Assembly (NCBI GenBank): GCA_027047735.1
Contig: JALTUD010000092.1
Coordinates: 1-8,493 of the forward strand
Source: Flavobacteriales bacterium
GTDB lineage: Bacteria; Bacteroidota; Bacteroidia; Flavobacteriales_D; Parvicellaceae
Reading direction: 5' to 3'
Length of the DNA: 8,493 nt
The notes below the pieces were generated by a model that did no database searches, had not been told where the DNA came from, and was given only the letters and a program-made list of their open reading frames with translations. Numbering within the stretch: position 1 is the stretch's first letter; every line of letters starts with the position of its first letter. Positions 1 to 7,190 of the stretch are shown piece by piece. The position numbers were made by a program, and so were the translations under genes.

Positions 1-39
1 CCAATTTCACTCGCGTTAGGGATAGAACGGCGTGTTTGA

Positions 40-79
40 ACTCCTTTTGGTTTGTTGCATATATGCAAACCAAAAGAGT
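40..79. repeat. Inverted repeat / hairpin 1 of the left-edge element
   Basis: CTTTTGGTTTG (44-54) is the exact reverse complement of CAAACCAAAAG (66-76). With C44 bulged, ACTC (40-43) also pairs with GAGT (76-79), giving about 14 pairs. The centre (55-68, TTGCATATATGCAA) is itself a perfect 14-bp palindrome, so a second, slightly shifted fold is possible. Confidence 0.8.
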
Positions 80-96
80 GAGTAGTGATAGCCCGA

Positions 97-154
97 CCTC
101 ACTTTGCAAAAATAACGTTTCGCGGTAGCGATATGTTATTTTTGCAAAGTGGGG
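97..154. repeat. Inverted repeat / long hairpin 2 of the left-edge element
   Basis: CACTTTGCAAAAATAAC (100-116) is perfectly complementary to 135-151. The stem extends outward through T99-G152, C98-G153 and C97-G154. Inward it continues through G117-T134, T118-A133, a T119/T132 mismatch, then TCGC (120-123) with GCGA (128-131), closing on a GGTA tetraloop (124-127). This gives 26 pairs, two of them G-T wobbles, with a single internal mismatch. No T-run follows the 3' arm, so it does not look like an ordinary intrinsic terminator. Confidence 0.85.
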
Positions 155-178
155 GAACGCCCAAATCTAAAATATTAA

Positions 179-186
179 TATATTTG
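179..186 (+). promoter_or_regulatory. Possible Bacteroidota -7 box for the SNF2 gene
   Basis: TATATTTG matches the Bacteroidota -7 consensus TAnnTTTG exactly. It ends only 4 bp before the ATG at 191, so transcription from it would begin at or next to the start codon and give a leaderless or near-leaderless mRNA. No clear -33 TTG element lies about 20 bp upstream. The match could be chance in an AT-rich stretch. Confidence 0.35.
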
Positions 187-190
187 CTCA

Positions 191-3100
191 ATGAGTTTTA
201 TTAAGGATTATATTGAAAAGAACGCCTCTTCGGTAATTAAAAAGAGGGCTAAAGACGTTAGAATAATCAGCAGTAAAGATACGTCAAAGAAATCTGTTGT
301 TTTTACTATTGATGGTAATGGTGGAACTTATCGAGTAGTTATAAAAAACTATGAAACTAAAAGTATAAGTTCCAAATGTAATTGTCCTTATGATTGGGGG
401 GGCTTATGTAAACATGAGGTTGCTTGTTTGTCGGCTTTGGATAAAAAACTGAAAATTGTACCTCCTAAGAAAAAAGGAGTTGTAAAAAAAGGTGCTTTAT
501 GCGTTTCTTTATCTTCTGACTCAACTTTTGATAAGCAATTGTTAAACGACTATTCTTTGCCGGAAAACAGAAATTTAAACAATGGCAAATTATCCACCGC
601 TTATTTATCTCCTAAGCATATTGAGGGCAAGATTGAATCTTATCAAAAAACTATTTATGGGTATTTTGATACGTTTAAGGAAGAGGTGAGTATAACCAAT
701 GAAGATAATAATCTTCAACTTACTTGCAGTTGTAACCATCATAAATCGGGATATTTGTGTAAACATCTGTATATGACTTTGAGTTTGGTATTGAAGACCT
801 TTGGGAATAATTTCTTTGGCTCGGAAGATTCTTTTAATAATAAAAAAATAGAAATACTCAAAGAAGAAGGATTAGAACTTTCTATACATCAAATAAACAA
901 ATATTATGATTTTAATTTTGTTGAAAATGAATTTGTTTTTATCCCTAAAACCAAACAAATAAAAAATATATCAACCTCAAAAGACTGGGAAAATGTAGTC
1001 GAGAACTATATTGAAAATAAAGAAATAGAAAAATATAAATTCTCTCACCAAGATGCGGGGTTAATTGAAAATCCTCTTTCTACAAAATACACGATTGCTT
1101 TTGTGGTAAATGTTAAAACTAAATTACCTCTCATTCTTTCAATTATAAAGGGAAAAGAAAAATCTAACGGAACAATAGGCGGAAAACTAGAATATATTGA
1201 AACTTTTTCAGAATTAAAAGAAACTAAAGCATTATCAAACAAGGAGGCTTCCGAGGTTTTTTCTGCATTTAAATATTTTGAATTTGACGAATTAAAGTAC
1301 AGGTTCTTTAATTATTCTTTCTCTCATAGTGAACCTGAAACTCTAACTGAGTTACTTGCTTATACGCTTACAGAGTTAAGAAATATTCTTCCTGTTTTGA
1401 ATGAGCATCCTATATTTGAAGTAGAAGGTAAAATGATACTGAAAAACCTTGTGCCAATACAGATTAAAGATGAGTCTTCTGATTTGGTTTTTGATTTTGT
1501 TGAAAAGGATGATTTCTATATTCTGAGAGCCTATGTTTTGGTGAATGGGAAGAAATATAAATTAACGAGTAATAGAAACATTGTTTATGATGCTTTCACC
1601 AGAATAGACAACGTATTTTATATTCATCGTTCCGTTGACTACCAAGCACAGTTGGATTACTTTACTAAAAAACCTGAAATAACGATATTTAAAGAAGACT
1701 TCGATTCGTTTTATAAGGAGTTTTTAACTCCTTTGCAAAAAAAATATCTCATAAATTTTAAGATCCCAATGGTTAAAAAGAAGAAAACCTCAAAAGCAAA
1801 ACTTAAAAAGAATATATACATATCGGAATTGAATCAATTTGTTATTTTTAAACCTACGGTGGTCTATCCGCAAGGAGAAGTAGAACTTTTCAGTAAACAA
1901 CCTCTTGAGATTGTTGATAAAAACGGTACAATTACTCATTACGCAAGACAAGAACAATTTGAGAATGATTTTATTGAGCAATTTGTAGAACTGCATCCTA
2001 AATTTAAGCAACAATCCAATAGAGATTTTTTCTATTTGGACTTTGAGGATATGATTAAGGACGGTTGGTTTTTTGATGCGTTTGAAAAAATGAATCAAAA
2101 CGAAATAGAGGTCTTTGGATTGAAAAATTTAAAATCGTTTCAATATAACCCGAACAAACCCAAAATAAATACCAATGTAAAATCCGGAATAGACTGGTTT
2201 GAGGTAGATGTTTCAATTGCCTTTGGAGATAACACCATTTCTATAAATGACCTAAAAAAAGCCATTGTAAAGAAAGATAACTTTGTCCGATTGGGAGATG
2301 GTTCTATTGGAATATTACCCAAGGAATGGATAAAGAAATATGAACGTCTTTTTAGAACGGGAAAGGTTAAAAACGGTAAACTGGAAGTGCCTAAATTAAT
2401 GTTCTCGGTAGTTGATGAGCTTTTTGAGAATATGGATGCCGAAGAAGATGTATTGAAGGAAATTCAACAGAAAAAAGAGAAATTAAAAGCTTTTGAAAAA
2501 ATAGAAAACATTAAAAAGCCGAGAGGAGTGAAAGCCAAACTTAGAGATTATCAATTATCGGGAATTAGTTGGTTAAACTTCTTGGAAGAATTTAGTTGGG
2601 GTGGTTGCCTTGCCGATGATATGGGGCTTGGAAAAACTTTACAAATCATTTCTTTTCTTAAACATTTGAAGGATTTAAAAAAGGAAAAAACGAGTTTAGT
2701 CGTTGTTCCTACTTCGTTGATTTTTAATTGGCAGGAAGAAATTAAAAAATTCTGTCCTTCCTTAAAATACAAAGTACTTTATGGTACCGATAGAGATAAA
2801 TCTATTGAGGATTTTGATAATTTTGATTTGATTCTTACCTCTTATGGAGTGTTGGTTAGAGATATTTCTTTTTTGAAAAATTATCATTTTAACTACGCTA
2901 TTTTAGATGAGTCGCAAGCGATTAAGAATCCTGCTTCTCAACGGTACAAAGCTGTGCGATTGATTAAAGCCAACAACAGAGTTGCCTTAACCGGAACACC
3001 GATAGAGAACAATACGTTTGACTTATATGCTCAAATGACTTTTTTAAATCCGGGATTGCTGGGTTCTCCTGCCGACTTTAAGAAAAACTACTCTGAACCA

Positions 3101-3922
3101 ATCGATAAATATAAAGATGCGGAAAGAGCCAATGAATTGCAAAGGGTGATTAATCCGTTTCTGCTAAGAAGAACAAAAGAACAAGTGGCTAAGGAGTTAC
3201 CTCCGAAAGTAGAATCCGTTCTCTATTGTGAAATGGAACCGGAACAAAGAAAGGTGTATGATGCGTACAGGAATAAATACAGAAATTATTTGTTGGGCAA
3301 AATAGATGAAGAGGGCATCGGAAATTCTAAAATGTATGTTTTGGAAGGATTGCTGAAACTAAGACAAATTTGCGACTCTCCCGTTTTATTGTCTGATGAA
3401 GCTTTTAAAACCAAACAATCGGCAAAAATAAAAGAGTTACTCCTTGCGGTAACCGAAAAAACCGGGAATCATAAAATTCTGATTTTCTCTCAGTTTGTTT
3501 CGATGTTGGACTTGATTAAAGAAGAGCTTGAAAAGCATCAAATTTCTTATGAATACCTGACAGGACAGACTAGAAAAAGACAAGAAAAAGTGGATAACTT
3601 TCAAAACAACGATGATATAAGGGTATTTTTAATCAGTCTTAAAGCCGGCGGTACAGGATTGAACTTAACTGCTGCGGATTATGTGTATATTGTTGACCCG
3701 TGGTGGAATCCTGCTGTTGAGGCTCAAGCCATTGACCGTTGTTACCGAATTGGACAAAAGAAGAATGTCATGGCTTATAAAATGATTTGTAAAGACACGA
3801 TTGAAGAAAAAATAATACAGTATCAACAAAACAAAAAACAATTGGCTAGCGACCTGATTAAAACGGATGATAGTTTTGTGAAGGGACTAACGAAAGAGGA
3901 TATAAAAGACTTGTTTTCGTAG
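191..3922 (+). CDS. SWIM zinc-finger SNF2-family DNA helicase/translocase
   Basis: A full-length protein of 1243 aa that should use ATP to move along duplex DNA; its partner or target is not evident. Two SWIM fingers lie at the N-terminus: C63-x-C65-x7-C73-x-H75 and C179-x-C181-x8-C190-x-H192, presumably zinc-binding and used for DNA or protein contact. Residues of roughly 250-770 are a long region without motifs I can name, probably the bacterial SNF2-associated region. The motor covers about 785-1243. It contains Walker A DDMGLGKT (809-816, K815), the Walker B/DEAH-type box DESQ (906-909), motif III LTGTP (933-937), the IFSQF segment opening the second RecA lobe, and motif VI QAIDRCYRIGQ (1179-1189, arginines 1183 and 1186). 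All key motor residues are intact. ATG 191 is the only sensible start, because no other Met precedes the first finger and nothing resembling a Shine-Dalgarno sequence is present. The gene stands alone, convergent with the restriction genes. SNF2 motors occur in several defence systems (for example DISARM and Zorya), but no partner genes of those systems are visible, so a general DNA-transaction role is equally likely. Confidence 0.95.
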   Translation: MSFIKDYIEKNASSVIKKRAKDVRIISSKDTSKKSVVFTIDGNGGTYRVVIKNYETKSISSKCNCPYDWGGLCKHEVACLSALDKKLKIVPPKKKGVVKKGALCVSLSSDSTFDKQLLNDYSLPENRNLNNGKLSTAYLSPKHIEGKIESYQKTIYGYFDTFKEEVSITNEDNNLQLTCSCNHHKSGYLCKHLYMTLSLVLKTFGNNFFGSEDSFNNKKIEILKEEGLELSIHQINKYYDFNFVENEFVFIPKTKQIKNISTSKDWENVVENYIENKEIEKYKFSHQDAGLIENPLSTKYTIAFVVNVKTKLPLILSIIKGKEKSNGTIGGKLEYIETFSELKETKALSNKEASEVFSAFKYFEFDELKYRFFNYSFSHSEPETLTELLAYTLTELRNILPVLNEHPIFEVEGKMILKNLVPIQIKDESSDLVFDFVEKDDFYILRAYVLVNGKKYKLTSNRNIVYDAFTRIDNVFYIHRSVDYQAQLDYFTKKPEITIFKEDFDSFYKEFLTPLQKKYLINFKIPMVKKKKTSKAKLKKNIYISELNQFVIFKPTVVYPQGEVELFSKQPLEIVDKNGTITHYARQEQFENDFIEQFVELHPKFKQQSNRDFFYLDFEDMIKDGWFFDAFEKMNQNEIEVFGLKNLKSFQYNPNKPKINTNVKSGIDWFEVDVSIAFGDNTISINDLKKAIVKKDNFVRLGDGSIGILPKEWIKKYERLFRTGKVKNGKLEVPKLMFSVVDELFENMDAEEDVLKEIQQKKEKLKAFEKIENIKKPRGVKAKLRDYQLSGISWLNFLEEFSWGGCLADDMGLGKTLQIISFLKHLKDLKKEKTSLVVVPTSLIFNWQEEIKKFCPSLKYKVLYGTDRDKSIEDFDNFDLILTSYGVLVRDISFLKNYHFNYAILDESQAIKNPASQRYKAVRLIKANNRVALTGTPIENNTFDLYAQMTFLNPGLLGSPADFKKNYSEPIDKYKDAERANELQRVINPFLLRRTKEQVAKELPPKVESVLYCEMEPEQRKVYDAYRNKYRNYLLGKIDEEGIGNSKMYVLEGLLKLRQICDSPVLLSDEAFKTKQSAKIKELLLAVTEKTGNHKILIFSQFVSMLDLIKEELEKHQISYEYLTGQTRKRQEKVDNFQNNDDIRVFLISLKAGGTGLNLTAADYVYIVDPWWNPAVEAQAIDRCYRIGQKKNVMAYKMICKDTIEEKIIQYQQNKKQLASDLIKTDDSFVKGLTKEDIKDLFS

Positions 3923-3981
3923 AGGTTAGGTTAGATTCATCGGCTACGTGTATAAGAAGTGGCGAGATTTAAGGTGTTCTA

Positions 3982-4022
3982 AAAACACAAAAACGTCCAT
4001 TCTCAAAATAATGGTGTGTTTT
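3982..4022 (+). terminator. Possible weak terminator hairpin after the SNF2 gene
   Basis: AAAACACA (3982-3989) pairs with TGTGTTTT (4015-4022). Nested inside, CCATT (3997-4001) pairs with AATGG (4010-4014), leaving a 7-nt bulge on the left side and an 8-nt loop. The right arm runs into a T-rich tail (GTCTTACTTT). It lies 60 bp after the stop codon on the right strand for the SNF2 transcript, but the stem is AT-rich and bulged, so support is weak. Confidence 0.25.
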
Positions 4023-4088
4023 GTCTTACTTTACGAAGAATGGTTTATATATGCTTAGTACGAAGCTTCAAAGAACTGACTTTTGGGT

Positions 4089-4120
4089 ATAATACCATTT
4101 AAACATTGAAATGGTATTAT
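4089..4120. repeat. Perfect 12-bp inverted repeat in the convergent spacer
   Basis: ATAATACCATTT (4089-4100) is the exact reverse complement of AAATGGTATTAT (4109-4120), with the 8-nt spacer AAACATTG. It could act as an AT-rich hairpin in transcripts from either side or as a protein-binding dyad. No T-run follows either arm. Confidence 0.75.
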
Positions 4121-4122
4121 TG

Positions 4123-4179
4123 ACAAGTTTAGCTTAGCTGATTTTTGCTCCATTTGGTATAGCTCAAACAAGTTTAGCT
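4123..4179. repeat. 12-bp direct repeat pair (ACAAGTTTAGCT)
   Basis: ACAAGTTTAGCT occurs at 4123-4134 and again at 4168-4179, 45 bp apart start to start. The second copy overlaps a dyad (AGCT-C-AAAC-AA-GTTT-AGCT, 4161-4179). Further AGCT units lie between the copies. The function is unknown. These could be degenerate remains of a mobile or dispersed element, or protein-binding sites. Confidence 0.6.
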
Positions 4180-4282
4180 CTACGCTCATTTATCGCAAAA
4201 ATTGGACTTGTGTGGTCGGGTCGTGCGACTTGACTCCGATAAAAGTCAGGATGTATGGCTTTAGCATGGGCTTTTCATTCTG

Positions 4283-7180
4283 TTAGTTTCCTGTTATTCC
4301 GTTTATAAATGTATCTACAAATTCTACAATTTGTTTTAATATTTTATCTCCTAATTTCTTACGTTTCAGAACACTTGGTTTTTCGCCTTCAATTAAATCT
4401 AATACTTCATCTCGCAATGGTTCTCTTTCTGCATACAGATAGTTTTCTATCAGTTTTTGGGTTTTTTCTTCTGATAGATTTTCGGCTTTAATCAGTTTCT
4501 GAAATGCTTTTTTCTGTTCTTCATTCCAAAATACTTCAAAGGCTTCCGGAATGTCGTCTGTGTCCTCTATTTTTGGAAGATTTTCTTCAATGAATTTCTG
4601 AATTAACTCTCTTTTACTTCTTAGATTTACTTCTGTATTCAGTAAATTGAAAATTTCTTGTTCTGTTTTTGTAACGTCTTTTTGAACGTCAGATTTTAGT
4701 TTTATTAATAGTTGAATAATGTAATTTACATTGATTTCGTCTCGGTGAATTAACTCCAATTCAAAATCTACATCATCTAAAATAGATACTTTTTCTACTG
4801 CATTATCGCTTTTTACTTTTTGCCATAAATCAAGGTATTTGCTTTTGTAATCTTCAAAAAGTTGCTCGTTCATTGCCAAATCTTCCCATTTGAAATCTGA
4901 GAAAGCGTTTAGAATGTTTTTAATACGCATTATTTGACGAAATGCCTTGATAAATGCCAATTCATCATCTTCTGAAACCAAATCGTTTACACTGTTTACG
5001 GTTGGTGTAATTTTAATCAATTCAATAAAGGCTTCATTGAATTTCTTTACATAATCATCATAAGGTTTCATTATGATTACCTCAATAGCTTCTTTGTTAC
5101 TAAACAAAGTTATGGCTTCATCTGTTGCTTTTTTTAGATTTCTGAAAACAACAATATTTCCTTGCGATTTTTGTTCGTTTAGTATTCTGTTTGTTCGCGA
5201 ATAGGCTTGTATTAACCCGTGATATTTTAAGTTTTTATCTACATACAACGTGTTTAACGGTGGACTATCAAATCCTGTTAAAAACATATTGACTACCAAT
5301 AAAATATCAATTTTACGTTCTTTTACTTTCTTTGAAATATCATTGTAATAATTGTAAAACGATTGGCTGTCTTTGGTAGAGAATTTAGTGTCAAACATTT
5401 TATTGTAATCTACAATATACTCGTCTAATTTTTCTCTTGTATGTACATTCATTCCATACAAGGCTTTTGGTTCTTCTACAACCGATAATTCTTCCGGTAT
5501 AAAACCGTTTGCATCTGCATCCTCTTCATTGGCTACATAACTAAAAATAGTCGCAATTTTTAAGTTGTGTTTGCCTTCTTCTTTCTTCTTCTGGAATAAA
5601 TCGTAGTATTTTATTAAGGTTTTAACACTACTTACGGCAAACATTCCTGTAAATTCTCTTTGATGTGTTTTTCGGTTGTGATTGGCTATGATGTAATCAA
5701 CAATTTTTTCTAAACGCTTTTCGCTTTCCATTAACTCTGCTTTGTCAATGTCTTCTACTTCAATATCTATTTCGGTGGCAGTTTCTTTTCTTTTGTATCT
5801 TCCCACATATTCTACTGAAAATTTGAGTACATTTTCATCTTTTATGGCATCTGTAATCACATATTTGTGCAAACATTCGCCAAATAGTTCTTTGGTAGTT
5901 CTTTTTAGTGGAGACGCATTGCTATGCGTCTTTACACTTACTGCATTGTCTTTAAAAATAGGGGTTCCTGTAAAACCAAACATTTGATTGTTGTGGAAAA
6001 ACTCTTTTATTCGGTTGTGGGTTTCACCAAATTGAGAACGGTGGCATTCATCAAAAATGAAAACAATACGTTCGTCTTGTAGTTTTTCCATTTTACTTAA
6101 ATACTTGGCTTTACTAATGGCAGTATTTAGTTTTTGAATGGTGGTTACAATTAGTTTTGTATCGTCTGCAAATTGATTGACTAAAGTTTTGGTATTGTCT
6201 GTTCCGTCAATACAACCTTTGCTAAAACTGTTAAATTCTTTGGTGGTTTGATAATCTAAATCTTTTCTATCTACCACAAATACCACTTTTTTAACTTGTG
6301 GCATATTCATAATGATTTGACTTGCCTTAAAAGAAGTTAAGGTTTTGCCTGAACCTGTGGTGTGCCAAATATAAGCGTTGGTTGAGACGTTTTGCAAACC
6401 ATCTTTACCGCTTATTTTTACTTTGTTTACTAGGGCTTCTACTGCATAAAATTGGTATGGTCTAAGCACCATTAATATTTTATGCGTTTCGTTAAGGACA
6501 ATGTATTTGCTTATCATTTTGGATATATGACAAGGCTCTAAAAAATCACTTGTGAAACCGTTTAGAATATTGGTTTGGCGTTTGTTATCGGCATCTGTCC
6601 AATAGAATGTTTGTTTGAATGATTGATGACGATTATTAGCGTAATACTTGGTATTAACTCCGTTGCTGATAATGAATATTTGCACATATTGAAACAAAGC
6701 CGATTTTGCTCCAAATGAATGCCGTTGATAACGGTTTATTTGGTTAAAAGCTTCTTTCATTTCCAAGCCTCTACGTTTGAGTTCTATTTGCACCAAAGGC
6801 AAACCATTGATTAGCAAAGTAACATCATAACGATTTTTGTAACTGCCTTCCATTGTTACTTGATGTGTTACTTGAAATTCGTTTTGACACCAATGTTCTG
6901 TGTTTAGAAATTCAAAATAGAGATTGTCGCCATTTTCTCGCTCTATATGTTGTTTTTGGCGTAGCGTTTTGGCTTTTTCAAATACCGAACCTTTGCTTAG
7001 AATGTTTAACACACGTTCAAATTCTTTATCTGAAAAAGTGATGTTGTTGTGCTTTTCTAATTGCGTTTTAAGGTTGGCAATTAAATCATTTTCGTCTTTG
7101 ATAACAACTTTTGCGTATTGCAACTTTTCGAGTTGTGCAACTAATTGATTTTCTAATATTTGTTCCGGTTGTTTGCTCAT
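4283..7180 (-). CDS. hsdR: Type I restriction enzyme R subunit (HsdR), complete
   Basis: The motor and nuclease subunit of a type I restriction-modification system. It joins HsdM2HsdS, translocates unmodified DNA with ATP and cuts it at a distance. At 965 aa it has normal length. The N-terminal PD-(D/E)xK nuclease shows D119, E133-L-K135 and the downstream QxxxY motif Q147-Y151. The K-to-Q spacing of 12 is the one I recall for EcoR124I, so a type IC-like subgroup is plausible. The SF2 motor follows: Walker A TTGSGKT (274-280, K279), DECH (377-380), TGTP (404-407), a LTGFDSPPLN segment and motif VI QAYSRTNR (658-665, R662 and R665). The last 250 or so residues are helical and charged, fitting the region that docks on HsdM/HsdS. 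All catalytic residues are intact, so the protein should be active. The start at 7180 lies 10 bp after the Abi_2 stop, without a clear Shine-Dalgarno sequence; the two are probably co-transcribed. hsdM must lie beyond the right edge. Confidence 0.98.
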   Translation of the reverse strand: MSKQPEQILENQLVAQLEKLQYAKVVIKDENDLIANLKTQLEKHNNITFSDKEFERVLNILSKGSVFEKAKTLRQKQHIERENGDNLYFEFLNTEHWCQNEFQVTHQVTMEGSYKNRYDVTLLINGLPLVQIELKRRGLEMKEAFNQINRYQRHSFGAKSALFQYVQIFIISNGVNTKYYANNRHQSFKQTFYWTDADNKRQTNILNGFTSDFLEPCHISKMISKYIVLNETHKILMVLRPYQFYAVEALVNKVKISGKDGLQNVSTNAYIWHTTGSGKTLTSFKASQIIMNMPQVKKVVFVVDRKDLDYQTTKEFNSFSKGCIDGTDNTKTLVNQFADDTKLIVTTIQKLNTAISKAKYLSKMEKLQDERIVFIFDECHRSQFGETHNRIKEFFHNNQMFGFTGTPIFKDNAVSVKTHSNASPLKRTTKELFGECLHKYVITDAIKDENVLKFSVEYVGRYKRKETATEIDIEVEDIDKAELMESEKRLEKIVDYIIANHNRKTHQREFTGMFAVSSVKTLIKYYDLFQKKKEEGKHNLKIATIFSYVANEEDADANGFIPEELSVVEEPKALYGMNVHTREKLDEYIVDYNKMFDTKFSTKDSQSFYNYYNDISKKVKERKIDILLVVNMFLTGFDSPPLNTLYVDKNLKYHGLIQAYSRTNRILNEQKSQGNIVVFRNLKKATDEAITLFSNKEAIEVIIMKPYDDYVKKFNEAFIELIKITPTVNSVNDLVSEDDELAFIKAFRQIMRIKNILNAFSDFKWEDLAMNEQLFEDYKSKYLDLWQKVKSDNAVEKVSILDDVDFELELIHRDEINVNYIIQLLIKLKSDVQKDVTKTEQEIFNLLNTEVNLRSKRELIQKFIEENLPKIEDTDDIPEAFEVFWNEEQKKAFQKLIKAENLSEEKTQKLIENYLYAEREPLRDEVLDLIEGEKPSVLKRKKLGDKILKQIVEFVDTFINGITGN

Positions 7181-7190
7181 CGTTAATCAA

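Larger units (their letters stand above)
9..162 (+). repeat. Structured intergenic element with two hairpins, resembling a dispersed flavobacterial repeat/RNA
   Basis: Non-coding block of about 150 bp ahead of the SNF2 gene. It begins with GCGTTAGGGATAGAA (13-27), continues through a first hairpin (40-79), the link ATAGCCCGA (88-96) and a second hairpin (97-154), and ends with GGGAACGCCC (153-162). The ends can pair: GCGTT at 13-17 with AACGC at 156-160, which would close both hairpins into a three-way fold. I recall elements with this block order (GTTAGGGAT-GAA, variable hairpin, AGCCCGA, variable hairpin, GGGAACGCCC) in many copies in flavobacterial genomes. It may correspond to a described structured RNA such as the Flavo-1 motif, but that match is from memory. 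The strand is assigned by analogy. The hairpins are seen directly; the family and any RNA function are inferred. Confidence 0.5.
3923..4282. other. Gene-free convergent spacer rich in small repeats
   Basis: The 360 bp between the stop codons of the SNF2 gene and hsdR contain no supported coding sequence, tRNA or rRNA. Visible structure includes a bulged hairpin (3982-4022), a perfect 12-bp inverted repeat (4089-4120), and a 12-bp direct repeat (4123-4134 and 4168-4179). ATTTTTGC (4141-4148) pairs with GCAAAAAT (4195-4202). There is an AGCT-bounded dyad at 4161-4179 and a TGACT/AGTCA dyad at 4231-4248. The right part (4205-4260) is more GC-rich than the flanking genes. Since both genes end here, termination signals are expected, but no classical GC stem with a T-run is seen for either strand. 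Confidence 0.7.

Noticed and set aside
462..480. Small inverted repeat CTCCT/AGGAG inside the SNF2 gene.
   Set aside because: Short, in coding sequence encoding a Pro-Lys-rich linker; expected by chance.
1790..2098. Minus-strand frame of 102 codons inside the SNF2 gene.
   Set aside because: Wholly inside a gene with clear family motifs, with no domain and a composition expected of an antisense frame.
3923..4282. tRNA gene or attachment site in the spacer.
   Set aside because: No cloverleaf or T-loop consensus could be found, and no integrase or matching repeat is seen in the window.
5742..5987. Plus-strand frame of 81 codons inside hsdR.
   Set aside because: Antisense to conserved HsdR coding sequence, with Ser/Thr-rich low-complexity translation and no start signal.
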